DNA from: Oscheius onirici
Lineage: Eukaryota > Nematoda > Chromadorea > Rhabditida > Rhabditidae
DNA: 64,000 nt
Assembly (NCBI GenBank): GCA_932521025.1
Contig: OW051468.1
Span: 1,798,064-1,862,063, forward strand
Direction: 5' to 3'
The notes below the pieces were generated by a model. The model was not told the DNA's origin. It saw only the letters and a list, made by a program, of their open reading frames with translations, and searched no databases. Shown here piece after piece: positions 41,143 to 53,079 of the stretch (its first letter is position 1; each line of letters opens with the position of its first letter). A program made the translations under genes and the position numbers.

Positions 41143-44100
41143 ATGTTTGGAGTGAAGTTTATCCGCGAAAGTCACAAACTCCCAAAGCAGCCAGAAGAAA
41201 TTTTGAATCTTCATCCGCACATTGTAAGTACCTACTTATGTTATTTTGACCGTGAGTCTATTTTAGACCCCCCAGATTTTGAGATTAAAAACTCTAAAAT
41301 TTTCTAGTTCGCAGAATCCAGCATTGTGACTAGAAGAAAGTTTTAGTAGACGTTTGAAAGTCTGAGGAGGGTGTTTTTCACCGTGTTTACTCTTATTTTT
41401 CAGCTGTGCTTGGCAGTGAACAAAAACGAGTGGGCAACGCTGAAGGGAAATGCATATGCAAATGCAGATGCAGGAATAGATTTAATGGTTCCGATATTTG
41501 GACAAGATGAAGTTGACTCTTTCTCTCCAAGTGGAAAATGGTGTGGAAAGTGTGCTATTTTTGGCGAAAATGTGTGGGATTTGGTAACTGAGAACACGGA
41601 GCATAAATATTGCACTAAAAAGCTTACAGAATTGCACATAGTTTTGATTCTTTGTAAGCTTGCCCAATCAGCTTTTAGGTAACTCCGCAAGAATTTGAAA
41701 AGCTATGGAATCAAATTTTATCAGCAGGGAATCAAACGGAAAGGATGGTAGATTACATTATTTCCGCGAGCTATTATTTTTACTTGCAGGTAAAGGTCGT
41801 GGTCACTATTATTACTGTATCCGCGGTCTTACGTGACAGCTATAAGATAGTGTATTTTACAGCAGCAGTGCAATTTGTGGAAAATATGGTAATGTAATTT
41901 CTAACAATGCATGTACTTTGAACAGGCTTCATGGACCAGGGAAACCATCCAATTTCACCAGTTAACAGGCTTGCTGAAGTACATTAGCCAGCACGTTATT
42001 TTTAACATGCAAAAGGAGATTATAAAAAGCCAGGAGTTGAGAAACAACTACCTTCCATTTTTCAAGGTAGCGTACTACTATATCAAGGAGACATCTTTTT
42101 TAGAGATGGATAGCTGCGGTAGACACTCTGTACGACATTTATCCGGGAATCAGTCTGGGATTTGTTAGTCCCAGAGGAATTTTAAATCAGCTAAAACCTA
42201 TGGAAGGTCTTGTTCAGTCCGAGGACTTTCTTCAGTCCAAGGACTTTCTTCCAAAGGAAATGGTGCAGCTCAAAAAATTGCTTGTAGGATAATTTTACAG
42301 ACTTTTTGTGGACATTGATATTCAGAAAGAAAACGACTATCGAATTCTGGTAAAAACACGAATAGAAACACTGCTACAAATGATCTACACGGACGCTGAC
42401 GTCTTTTCAAATTCGAACATTCGCGGATATTTACACTTTGACTTGCATGGAACAAGAGACTACTACTTGATCTTTCAAATGACACAAGAATTTCTTACAA
42501 GCCCCAAGCTGTGGGCCGCAATGCAGCCGAAAGATCGTATCGAAAAACAGGGTCGTATGGCCGTCAACGTCCTCAGATTGGCACCGGCTTTGCCATTTGT
42601 TCTACTGAATGAATTCCCGGTAAGATTAAAAGAATTCTCTTGTAAAATCTTACCAGAGAATTTGTCCACAAGCAATAAGCATAGACCGCAATAACATAGT
42701 GTTCAAAGTGCTTGCGGAAGTTGTTACAAAATGTATGCATGTCTACTCTGATCATGGCCTTGACTTGTACATGGCAGCTTTGGTCTTGCGAGAAGCTAGA
42801 AGACATCCAGAGAGTAAGTGATGGAAAACTATAAAAAATTGTACTAAAGTTTCCGTCAACGTGTATGAAAATCAAATTCCGTACTTGCAACCAGACAAAG
42901 ATTTGTGTGACAATGCTGTCGCTGGTTTGTACATGCAGGACATCCGGATCACCGCAGACGATTTCTACAAACAACTGTTTAACGATGAATTGAAGGTATG
43001 AATAACTCATTCAGAAATTCAGAGCTATCAGGTCAAATTCTTGCAAGGAGAGCGATTGTTTGCGCTAACCGATCACTTGAGATTCGATGAAGACATCCAA
43101 GATGCATTTCCAGGCTACATGGAAGTGAGTTAACGATTGTGAGTGTCGAGTGTCCAGACCTTTTTTCGAGTATGAGTTTTAATATGGAGCTTGTAGGGAA
43201 AAACTCGCTGATTACGGAACTATATATTTTATCCGTTTTATTTTCGATTTTGACCGAGATATAGGCGCTCAAAGTCGCTCCCCCCAGAACGGTTTTTATT
43301 TGCCGAGAAAGCTTCTAAAAGTACTCACCAACTTAACTTTGACAAGTTATGACTCGTTTTGAAAAGTCAAATAGTGAGTTAGGTAGAGGAATATTTAGTC
43401 GAACTTGGGACCACTGCGAGCATGTTGCTCCTTGTTTTCATAAAAAGCGTTCCGAACGCTTTAAATTGAGATGTCAAGAAGCATTTTTTTGCCTCTAACT
43501 TTAGATTTTTGGATTTTGGATGTCTTCGGACTTCGGACAGACCACGGCAGAAATCGAAGTTTAGAAATTGAGGTTAACCAGTCAATACATGTTGTGAATT
43601 GTTTGCTCAACTCAATTTCAAACATTTTTCTCCGGAAAAAGGTCTGGACACTCGCTATTCAAGCAAAACATTTTTTCCTCAGAAAGCCTGTGAACTATTC
43701 CTGGAGGACACGAACAGCACCCTGGATTTTGGATGTCTTCTAATATACTTCAAGGTGAAAAAGAAACTACTCTTTTAGATTCTGTTTAGGTCTTAGAACA
43801 ATTCATGACTCCTTCACACATTAAGATCATGGAAGATAAGCTCAAGGAGCGCCAAGAAGCCGAACGAATCCTTGTGTCCTTTTTCATTGATCCGAAACAA
43901 GTGTCTACCTCCAACTTCAGAAGCTGTATTGAAAATTTCCCCTACGTCTTCTTTCTGGCCTTTATTAAAGTTTTCCTGGTAGGTTTGAAAGTCATATTTT
44001 CTAAAATATAACAAGTTCCATACACAAAATGATATGAAGGAAGAACAGCAGGACCTTATCAAGCGATTTGTCGATACACTCGAGTTTTCGCCTAACCTAA

Positions 44101-44560
44101 AACAGTTACTGAATCGGCAGAAAATAGCCCGTGACATCTACTTCCATGAGGTAAGGAACTGAGATTAAAACTGATCAATTTTTATGTAAGTTTCTCTACA
44201 AAAAACTGACGACTTCAACAAAAAGCGGCCCCCTTGACCAGCTGAAGAACCTGTGTAGCAGCGACTGGGGAAACGTCCTGGCAGGTGCCAGTGTATGTTT
44301 TTTGTTTCAACTGTTTTAACAATTCAATTTTTAGGCGGTTCGATTTAAAAGCTATGAGAAGACCTCTTTGGTTTTCGATCCAAACCTTCATATAGAAAGT
44401 GGCCAAGCCTATGTAGATCTTGTGACGGTGCCAGGACTACCTGTGCAAGTTATCGCCAAAACGTTCACGTTAAACAACCGGGCTACTCCTGACGGACAGC
44501 ACGAGGCGTTCATGCAAATGAAGGGCGAAATTCGTTCACTCTTAACGGTTGGTTTGGAGA
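41143..44560 (+). CDS. Large multi-exon protein of unknown family
   Basis: Starts at the ATG at 41143 ('MFGVKFIRESHKLPKQ'). At least twelve exons can be followed. They include 41143-41223, a Cys-containing exon from 41404 ('WCGKCAIFGENVWDL'), 42301-42618 ('YRILVKTRIETLLQMIYT', 'WAAMQPKDRIEKQGRM'), 42852-42996 ('YLQPDKDLCDNAVAGLYM'), 43800-43980 ('MEDKLKERQEAERILVSFF') and 44335-44548 ('HIESGQAYVDLVTVPGLP'). The sequence looks globular and helical. It has no signal peptide, TM segment or motif I know. The 3' end is unclear: an RTE element begins about 120 bp after the last clear exon and may have removed the normal end. No function is assigned. Confidence 0.5.
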
Positions 44561-44564
44561 TCCA

Positions 44565-44660
44565 TTTTAAATTGCTCCCAGGTCTCTGTGTGTTAGTGTG
44601 TCTGTCGGAAGCTTTAATCGGCAATCAAAATGGAGAGATGTGCGCAATTAAGGGGAAAGG
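44565..44660 (+). repeat. Short dispersed repeat, also at about 49066-49135
   Basis: 'AAATTGCTCCCAGGTCT' followed by 'GTGTG...TGTCTG.AGCT.TAATTGGC' occurs at both places in the same orientation. Family unknown. Both copies lie close to RTE-related sequence and to an 'AATTTGCAAGTG' motif that also flanks the RTE copy at 46000. Confidence 0.55.
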
Positions 44661-44681
44661 AGTTAGTGTAACAAGTTTTAT

Positions 44682-46000
44682 TTTATTATTATTATTACGA
44701 TAATCATATCATTTCGATATGTCGTTGCATGCTTTGTCTAAAAATATCAGGAGTCCTAACCGCAACACTCATCCAGTTTTCGCCACATCCTGCTGTCAAG
44801 GCGTTCTTCCATCTGGCTCTAGGTCTTCCAGCAGCTCTGTAGCGATTCCAAGAGCGCCACTCACTGACGATTTTTGTCCAGCGGGCGTGTTTCATGTTGG
44901 CAATCTTCTGAGCCCATTTCCACTTCCTTTTGATCCACGTGACTCGGATATCTTGGAGCTTGACCGTTTCATCTAACCACTCATTAGTGCGTCTATCCAA
45001 CAAGGTTACTCCTACCATTCGGCGCATCATTCTTCGTTGTGCTGTTATGATCTTGTTCAGCTCCCGCTCTCTCAATGTCCACGTTTCGCTAGCATAGAGG
45101 AGAGTTGGCTCGACACATTGGGTATACAGCTTCCTTTTGTGTTTGAAAGCAATCCTTGTACTTGTGAAGATCTGATGAAATCGGTTGAAAGATGCCCATC
45201 CTGCTCGAATCCTGCGACTAATTTTTTTGGCAATGTTGCTATCAAATGAGAGTCTGGACCCAAGAAAGACGAATTCCGTACAGTATGGAACGTCAATGTC
45301 ATTTAGCGATATGGGGACCTCTCTTCTATTTGTCATTGCAAATGTCTTCTGTACGTTCATCTGTAACCCAACCTTCACGCTTTCTGCGGCAAGAGTCTTC
45401 ATCATGTACTGTAGACCTTGGGCGGAATGAGAGAATAAGACAGCGTCATCGGCGTAGCGTAGATTTGTTAGTTTCTGGCCCGATACGTTGATACCATGAT
45501 GTTTCCATCGTAGCTTTCGGAAGATACTCTCAATCACGGAAGAGAACAGAGCGGGTGATACCGTGTCTCCTTGCAAGACACCACGTTTGACCTGGATGGG
45601 TACTTTCTCGCCGATAACATTGACAGCGACTGTAGATTGTGCGTAGATGAGACGGAGTATGTTGATGAGTTCCAGAGGCACTCCTTGTTCCGAGAGGGAA
45701 GACCACAGGGCTGGTCTTTCAATAGTATCGAAGGCCTTTGAGTAATCAATGAATCCGATGTAAAGGGGAAAATTGTACTCCACACTTCTTTGGATGAGAT
45801 CTCTCACAACTTGGATATTGTCCGAGGTGCCATATGACCGTCTGAATCCCGTTTGCTCTGGCGGTTGATTCTCATCGAGCGTTGTCCTCATCCGCTCTCC
45901 CAGCACTGATGTGAAGACCTTGTAAATAACTGACAGTAAAGCAATGGGTCTGTAGTTCTTAATCAAACAAGTAACAAGTTTAGACAAGGCAATTTGCAAG
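44682..46000 (-). mobile_element. RTE-clade retrotransposon, 5'-truncated, RT frame open
   Basis: A continuous minus-strand frame (45999-44704, 431 codons) encodes 'NYRPIALLSVIYKV', 'PEQTGFRRSYGTSDNIQVV', 'FIDYSKAFDTIE', 'GVLQGDTVSPALFS' and the catalytic 'YADD'. It ends with the C-terminal 'RAAGRPRARWKNAL' box and 'HIEMI'. The endonuclease domain and first RT motif are missing. An (ATT)n tail lies just past the stop (about 44683-44700 on the plus strand). The 5' quarter (45681-45999) belongs to the large inverted duplication and recurs at 57866-58184. Confidence 0.92.
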
Positions 46001-48097
46001 TGCGTGGACTTTGATTATTTTTGACTTCCAGTCTCCAGATAGTAAAGAATCAAGTGCGGGTTAGGAAAACGGGAAAAAAATAGACAGAAGAAAGGGGACA
46101 TGGTAATAGGTACATCGTAAATGGTAGAGGAGGAAAAACACATGGCAACGGGCAGGGAAAGGAGAAGACAAACACATTGCAGAATGCAGGGGGGAAATGT
46201 GCCGAGAAATTAGAAACAGGCAGCACAACTTGTTTAAGAAACTCCTCGCCGTCCGGCATTCTTTATCTGGAAAGGGAGTAACGGTGATCACTGGTTTTCT
46301 GCCCGGATGAGGAGGGTTCACACAACTATCTATCACTTGGTAGCTGTGGAAGACAAGGTGAAGGGAATAACAATGAAACGCCTAGAAACCGATTTATCGA
46401 CAGACTTTGCCGACAAATACGAAAGAACACAAGAGTTTAGATAACCGTTTTATTCTGAGCTAATTCCACAGTAAAAACGAAAACAGATGAAAAAGTGACA
46501 ACACGATTACTTTTATCACAAGGCCTTGAATTGGCAGGTAAAATACAGTAATCGACAGGACCGCAGTTTGTGCGGGAGGTTTAAAAAGAGAACAGCAATG
46601 AGATAACAGGTAGAAAGGGCAAAATAAGGTAATGAATGGAGAATACCGTAGTATGCTGCTGCGAGTTACTGGGGTAAAGAGACGTCTCGTCCTTACTGAC
46701 AAGATGACCGGAATCTCAACAAGTTTCGCCCAATTTCGGAGGTTTGAGAAATCAGGGGGAAACTGCTTTTTGGTCACTTTTCAATGTGAGCTCCGAAAGA
46801 ATACTTTGCATCAGCCGGTTCTCATGCAACAAGTTTAGACTCAGTGCAATCCACATATCGTGTCTCTTTATGGATACATCGTGGACGAACATCTGATAGC
46901 AGGCTTACTAATGGAGTATTGTAAAGGCGGATCATTGGACAAAGGTAACTAACTAGCGTTGTTTTACTTGATTGTGTCCTTGCCAGTGATTACAAGTGAT
47001 ACTGTGACATATGACGAAGCTTCAATCGTTCGCTGGAGTCTTCAAGCAGCTTGCGGACTGCAGTTCATCCACGAAAGCAAGGCGATTCATCGAGATGTGA
47101 AGCCTCACAAGTGAGAGCTGTTTTTCACTTTGTATAAAGACTTTCAGCATGTTACTAAATGATGACCACCAACTTCTGAAGATCAGCGATCTTGGATTTA
47201 CTAGGCTAGGCAAAATTGCCTCGAATGTCCTTTGTTGTGACTTTACTTCCGAACGTGGAACAGACGGCTATACTGCTAACGAAATTCTTGACGGAGATGA
47301 TAGCTACACTCCAAAGGTTGACGTTTTCGGGCTTGGACGATCCATTTGGAGCATGATTTTTCGCTGTAATCCAAAGGAGCCTCTCGATGAAAAACTGACA
47401 GCAAAAGTTGATGTATCTTCCGAAATCAAATCGTTTATTAAAAGGTAGAACTAATGTTTTGAGAATAACAATCGACTTTTCATAGAATGATGGAACATGA
47501 CTCGGAATTACGCCCAACAATGAAAGAAGTTTACAACTTTTTTGAAAAGCAGCGCAACCTTGAATCTCACCATATTTTTTCTTTTGGACGTGTCAGGTAA
47601 ACATGTTTTTATTCCAAAATAAAACACGAACATGTAGGATCAGAGCAAGACGCTCCAGTTGGTGACGATTCTTCTGATCTTATGAATAAAGTTTTGTTAT
47701 GAGTTTTTTTGCCCTTATTCCGACAGTTATCTCGACATTTTAGCCTGCATAAGAAACTGCCACTGAGTACTCTTAGAGGACGATCATTTCAAAGCACTCG
47801 ACCGTGTTTTCGCAAGGCCTTAGATTATTTTCATAGCCCTTAGATTTGGTAGTAATCAGGCTTTTCAAATTGGCGCCAAATTCAAACGAGTTGAGGCTCG
47901 TTATGTTAAATTCAGATGGGGGCTAACGGCAGACCGAAGCTTTATCTTGGTCATCTCCGACATCCTTGAGCAATTGTTCTTGGAACCACAGCTGTCCAGC
48001 CGATCAGTTCAAAGGATCAACCAATCCATCGCTACACCACTGCAACATGACTATCCTGAATCCCTTAAATCTAACTCCAAGGCGAAATCAGCTGCTT
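45681..48097 (+). repeat. Large inverted duplication, arm 1
   Basis: Reverse-complement match to 55149-58184. For positions 45681-47420 the coordinates add to a constant 103865 (for example frames at 46050-46259 and 57606-57815 encode the same 69 residues). For about 47945-48097 they add to 103245. Identity is essentially complete over long frames. The arm contains the RT 5' part, non-coding sequence, a protein-kinase gene and the start of a receptor-like gene. Confidence 0.95.
46840..47600 (+). CDS. Protein kinase in duplication arm 1, N-lobe not found
   Basis: Exons encode 'CNPHIVSLYGYIVDEHLIAG', hinge 'LMEYCKGGSLDK', 'QFIHESKAIHRDVKPHN' (full HRD loop), 'LKISDLGFTRL' (DLG in place of DFG), 'SERGTDGYTANEILDG' (activation-segment end, GT..Y.A.E), 'VDVFGLGRSIWSM' and 'ELRPTMKEVYNFFEKQ'. 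These are TKL/STE-like, catalytically plausible features. No Gly loop or VAIK exon is visible upstream to 46000, so the N-lobe is missing or very diverged. The catalytic exons are identical to those of the copy in arm 2 (56290-57023), but the last exon differs. Confidence 0.7.
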
Positions 48098-48884
48098 CTA
48101 GTCACTTTCACTCAAACGCTTCTGTTTATTCCCGTCTGCATTTATTTGTTTCCGAGGATCGAGAAAGGATATGTGGCTTGGACTGATCCAGAAACAATCT
48201 CTTGGATCCCACGCGGCTATAATACTAATTCAAGCTTTCTTTTCGATTTGCAGTGATTTTTTTTTCATATTTAAAGTACAAAATGTTTTGAGATATGAAG
48301 CTGGAATGATTATCTTCTTTGTTTTGGCGGCGGCTTTGACCACAATTCTTAACTATGCTGGCATTTTCCAACGACAATCATCTCTAAAAAAGAAAAAAGT
48401 TAAGCAAAAAAAGACAAATCCGCAAAGAAAAAAGAAAAATAAGACGAAATTCGCGAAAAAATCAACAAAATTCGTGTTTTTCGTCTGAAACTTCAATTTT
48501 CTTGGCGGATTCATCCTTTTTTGCCTAACTTTTTTTCTGTACTAGCTGGTATTTGTTCACAATGACTGGGGAAACACAAAAACCCCAGAAACAAAGCGTG
48601 CTGAATTTCTTTTGCCCGCCGCACTGAAGGCAATTTTTTTCCCAGCCGGTCCAAGCGCACATGTTTAGTTATGCTCTAACCCACTTTTTCAGCTCATGTG
48701 TGTTCTTCCCCTAGCAAACTCTATACTTCACACAGTATTGACTTCTGCCAGGTCCGATATCCTGCTCCACTACATTCCAGTGGCTGTTCAACTAGCTGCA
48801 TCAATTTATTATGGTTGCAAGGCTTACCAAGAGACCATGAACCTACGAAGTGACCAAGAAGCTACAGATCTCATTGATTTGTAG
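47926..48884 (+). CDS. Putative multi-TM (serpentine-receptor-like) gene crossing the arm boundary
   Basis: Hydrophobic segments occur in exon-like frames: 'LLLVTFTQTLLFIPVCIYLF', 'AAIILIQAFFSICSDFFFIF', 'GMIIFFVLAAALTTILNYAG', 'CVLPLANSILHTVLTSA' and 'IPVAVQLAASIYYGCKAY'. The last ends at 48884 after '...DQEATDLIDL'. 'RRNQLLLVTFTQTLLFIP' resembles the region before TM6 of nematode chemoreceptors. The first part (to 48097) is inside the inverted repeat and the rest outside. In arm 2 the same 5' part runs into different sequence. Exon joins are uncertain and it may be a pseudogene. Confidence 0.4.
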
Positions 48885-48889
48885 TCTTT

Positions 48890-49820
48890 GGTCATATGAA
48901 AAAGTGTGTGCTATATATTGGTGCTTGATTTCGCTTCATTTGAAGTGTTGCTGTAGATCAAAATAAACTAAATTACAGAATAAGTGGGGATAAGCTTGGG
49001 GACAACTCTGGAACTCTCAAGAACTCAGTCCGGTCATTTTGCACTTTTGACTGAAATTTTTCTGTGATAAATTGCTCCCAGGTCTGTGTGTGTGTCTGAA
49101 GCTCTAATTGGCTATAATTGGGGGAAATTTGTAAAGATCCGATTGCATCGGGAGTTTGAACAAGTCTCGACAAGTCAATTTGCAAGTGGACTTGGTGTTC
49201 GAAGGGTTTCTACTATAACTTCAGTTCCAATGGGACGACATCACTACTTGAAAACAGAGATAGGGGGAGAACATGGAATTAGGTACAGGGAGGTCAGCAG
49301 GGAAGGATACGATATTTCACGAAGGGATACAAAGACAGGAGGGAAAAACTAGACAAAAGAAAGGGAACATGCCGATGGGAACATTGTAAATGGTAGAGAA
49401 AGAAATTAAAGCAAGTGCGCGAAGTGTTCTAACGACTTCGGTAGTCTCTTACTGGGGCTGTGTGACTGCAACAGAGTGACAAGGGGAAAAGGGAAGGACT
49501 GAGACTCACTAAAGTTAGAGCCGGGCGACCCGTTCAGGTCCTACATTTTGAAATTCGGCTTGGGAGGGAGTGGGCCGAAATCTAATTTCGGTAGCTTCTT
49601 TGGAGGGTCAGGGAGAGTGACTGAAGGAGAGTAACAAAGGAGGAATGAAAAGGAAATCACCACTAGGGATCCGTGATAGAGCGAAGTCATGAATTTCTAC
49701 TTTAGCCCTGATTTCTACTTTAGCCCCGGAAGGGCGTTGCAAGCCTTGTTAATATAAAATTGTCCTTATCTGATCCTTCTTTAGCCTTTATTGGAAAACG
49801 GATAAAATTATGTTGTAACA
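48890..49820. other. Non-coding spacer with dispersed repeat
   Basis: Contains the second copy of the short repeat described at 44565-44660 (here about 49066-49200) and A/G-rich sequence. No gene is supported. Confidence 0.45.
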
Positions 49821-49823
49821 ATG

Positions 49824-51179
49824 TTAATATGTGTTCACGATCAGGCCGTGCCCACAGTTATGATCTTCCTGGGAGCTTGACTCTTTCGAAGAATCTTCAA
49901 GGCCAGCCACATTAGAGCAGATTGGAATACTGGAAAGGCCAAATTGACAAAGTAGGTCATCTGTAAAGCTGTTCTTGTTTAAAAAGAAGAAAAAACTACG
50001 GTTTTGTAATGCACTATTAACTGCATTGTCCATGCTGATCGTGCGGCGTAAGCTTTCTGTAGTTCATATTCTGGTGTACCAATGGATGCCCTCAACTCGA
50101 CACCCAACTCAGAGATTCTGGCCAATACATAGTGATTGAAATTGTCGGTATAGCAGATTATGATGAGATTTATTTGCAGAAGTAGAGCCTGTAACTTTTA
50201 AATTTTACCTAAAATATAGCAATAGTGACGCATCCCATTCTTAAAGTAAGCAAACTTTTCGAGATCTCATCAAATTTTACGATGTGCTGTAAAGTTGTAG
50301 CCCGTGAATTTTCCTATAACTTTGAAGCTTCAAAAACGGGGAAAATTCACGTCTTCCATCAGAAGAAGTACGCAATTGCGTACATTTGACGGGGAAAGTT
50401 ACGGTAGTTACGGTCGTCTATGGAATTGCGAGAACTATAAATAAACCTGACCAACCTGAAGAAACAAAGAAATAGCAACGCGTCGTCGTGCCATCTTTGT
50501 ATTTTTGCACATGGTGGAAGTGTTGAGGCTCAGGACCCCCACAAAGGATGACAGACAACAAAAGAAGGATATTATAAAGTATGACGAGTTTACTATGTAC
50601 TGCCATCTTTTGTTCTAAATTCAATAACGTGTTCATTTTGACCGAATCTTACCGTACTATAATCACCAATTATGCCCATAACCCGTGGAAGTAACCAACC
50701 GAGGCCAAAAAGCAAAACCACACTCGATAGCAAAGTTGTACCGAAAAGAATCCTGTCAAAAATCTTCTGTCTGAAAGTTTCCGATTCTTACTGAAACTCA
50801 TAAAAAGATACGTTTTGATCTGGCTCTTCCAGAATATGAGCGTTAATGTAAGCAGGGCAAACTTTAACGATGAACAAAAGTTTGTTACATTTGACAGTGC
50901 TTCTCTGAAAGCAATTATAGTTCGAACTGTACCAGGCAAACAAGAGGCTGTATAATAGAATGCATTGGATATGATATAGACGATACTGTTGACACAAATA
51001 CACAGAATTAGGTAGCGGTAAAGACGGTCCGTTATTTTCCTTCGTAGCAGTTGAATCAGCATGACAACATTCAATGGCAGTCCGAGAAGAAGGGAAAACA
51101 TAAGAATACCAAAGTAGGTCGGTGTAAGTCCAAAAATTGAGATGAATGTTGTAATTGGTTTACTCGTCGACGAGTTCAT
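49824..51179 (-). CDS. Seven-transmembrane receptor, GPCR-like
   Basis: The probable start is the ATG at 51179 ('MNSSTSKPITTF', an N-glycosylation-type N-terminus). The first exon encodes TM1 ('YFGILMFSLLLGLPLNVVML'), TM2 ('RYLILCICVNSIVYIISN') and an extracellular Cys ('TASCLPGTVRTI'). Later exons carry 'FALLTLTLIFWKSQIKTYLF', 'VILYNILLLLSVILCG', 'YFFVSSGWSGLFIVLAI' and a hydrophilic, Ser-rich cytoplasmic tail ending at 49824. The 'LGLPLNVVML' motif after TM1 is rhodopsin-family-like. The ligand cannot be told. Exon boundaries in the middle are uncertain. It lies in the spacer of the inverted duplication. Confidence 0.6.
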
Positions 51180-51848
51180 TTCGTTAGAATACAGAGACTG
51201 AGGCTCTGAGTCGTTGAAAGGGCGAAGTTCAGCGTCGAGTCGGGGGTGAATCAATTCAGATCTGTAGCATGCAGAGTGGGGTGATTAGATTGTTCTGCGC
51301 TAATTTTCATAACCTCTGCCCTGGGCCAAATGAAATTATTCTTTAATCAGGTCATGTAACTCGTAGCATGATCAGAATCAAAAACCAGAACTCGAAAAAT
51401 TGGTCATATGATGTCTATCTTTTCGTCTATGAAAAAAAACGCAAGCCTTTGAAACTCGGCCAAATTTAGTCTGCCCAGGTTAACAGAATGTCCAAAATTA
51501 CGTTTTAAGTAGTACTCGCAATCGATTTCGTCTATGAAAAACAGCCCCGTTGATCTCGGCAAAATTTGGTTTGTTCAAGTTAACAAAGTGCTTTAAGTTA
51601 AAGCAAATACTCGCTACGACTTTTACTAAACTAGGATACTCGTCGCTTCAGCTTTGCCTTTTGATTTCCGCTCACAATCAGATCACAATCATCCTTGATC
51701 GCACTACGAACCAACGGGGTGACCAGAGACCCTGCGCAAAGCGTGATCTGCAGCTGGAATTGTCTTAATTTGTGGCGGTTTTTTCACCTTAACCCGTGCA
51801 GGATATCTCCTCATGCGAGATATCTCTTTATCCGGTCCCGTCGGTGAG

Positions 51849-52328
51849 ATGCCCACCTCATTCTTCCGTCAACTGTTGGTTATCTTTGTTTCAATCTCAG
51901 TGACCCGAACATGTATGCCGACTTACACTACAGATTTTCCAAGTTTGTTTCGTTTTGGAAGTTAATACAAGAAGGTTTCAGCTTATAATGTTGGCACAAC
52001 GACGACAAGAGCCCCTGACACGACCACATCTGCTTCAACAATTACGACAACGGCACCAGACACAACAACAACTTCGACAACGTCTACAACAACGACGACA
52101 ATTCCGGACACGACGACGAGTTCAACGACAACGACCACAACAATGCCCGATACGACCACAACTTCAACAACGACAACAACGGAACCAGAAACGACGACTA
52201 CATCAACGACAACGACGACTACAACGCCAGTGCCGACCACTACATCTACTACGACAACAACATCGACAACAACGACAACGACCACAACTACGACTACTAC
52301 CACGCCGACGACAACGACTACAACTTAA
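51849..52328 (+). CDS. Secreted threonine-rich mucin-like protein
   Basis: Exon 1 (51849-51942) encodes a signal peptide ('MPTSFFRQLLVIFVSISVTR') and a short linker. A 39-nt intron (GTTTGT...TTTCAG) leads in phase to exon 2 (51982-52328). That exon is almost entirely Thr with Ser/Pro punctuation, in blocks of the type 'APDTTTSAST', 'IPDTTTSSTT' and 'EPETTTTST'. The whole product is 146 residues. Dense Thr/Ser/Pro predicts heavy O-glycosylation, as in mucins or surface-coat proteins. The underlying DNA is an (ACN)n array, which makes poly-Val frames on the other strand. Confidence 0.72.
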
Positions 52329-52592
52329 CTGCTTGTAAGCTGCTTGTAAGCTTGTAAGCAACAGCAACTGCTTGTAAGCTTCTTGAAAAAACATTCTTTA
52401 AAACGTGACTGGTTCTTTAATGGTAGGTACTGAGCACTTCTGTCGCGCAAGAAAAAATTTTTTCTTGGAATTTAGTCAAGCTGTCGTAATATTTTTGTCA
52501 AACGCTAACGTAAATCTCGGAAAAATACCGTCAAAATTTTCTGAACTAACAAGTTTGTACGTTTAGCAGGAATGGAGAAAGCTCGACAAGTA

Positions 52593-53076
52593 CAGTGCAG
52601 TGCAAAAATATATACCCCTGTGAAGAAGTTGTTCCACTGTATAGGAAGACTAAGTTGCCAAATTTTCAGAACCATTCGAACGAACCGGTCCGAGATATAC
52701 GGCTCAGACGGACACGAACACGGTTTCCAGTTCGAAATGACGCATTTTTGAGCGTCTCAATTTAGAGCATTTCTGGCGTTTAGAGTAGATAGACCTTTTC
52801 AAGAGTTCATTAATAACGGCTTCAAGATGTTTGACAAGCTTAGTTATGGTTAAAACCGCTTAATTTATGAGTGGCCCTATATTTTTGCATAAGTGCAAAT
52901 GACTTTTTTAAATAATCAATTATTTAGCGGCCGCCAACTACTCTAAAACGATGGAAATTTGTTTCTGGGCGTTTTGAAAGCTGCCAAATTCGTTGGTGAT
53001 ACTCCCGAAACCTCAAAACGTCATCCCGCCAGAATGCGCAAAACACTGGGTGGCCCTATAATTTTGCACCGCACTG
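52593..53076. mobile_element. Tc1/mariner-like MITE
   Basis: Inverted ends 'CAGTGCAGTGCAAAAATATA' and '...TATAATTTTGCACCGCACTG' are flanked by TA (52591-52592 and 53077-53078). 'GTGGCCCTATAxTTTTGCA' occurs both internally (about 52871) and at the right end. There is no transposase frame. End sequence and TA target indicate a Tc1/mariner derivative. Confidence 0.85.
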
Positions 53077-53079
53077 TAT

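Noticed and set aside
51983-52303. Long poly-Val minus-strand frame
   Set aside because: It is only the reverse complement of the (ACN)n array that encodes the Thr-rich protein.
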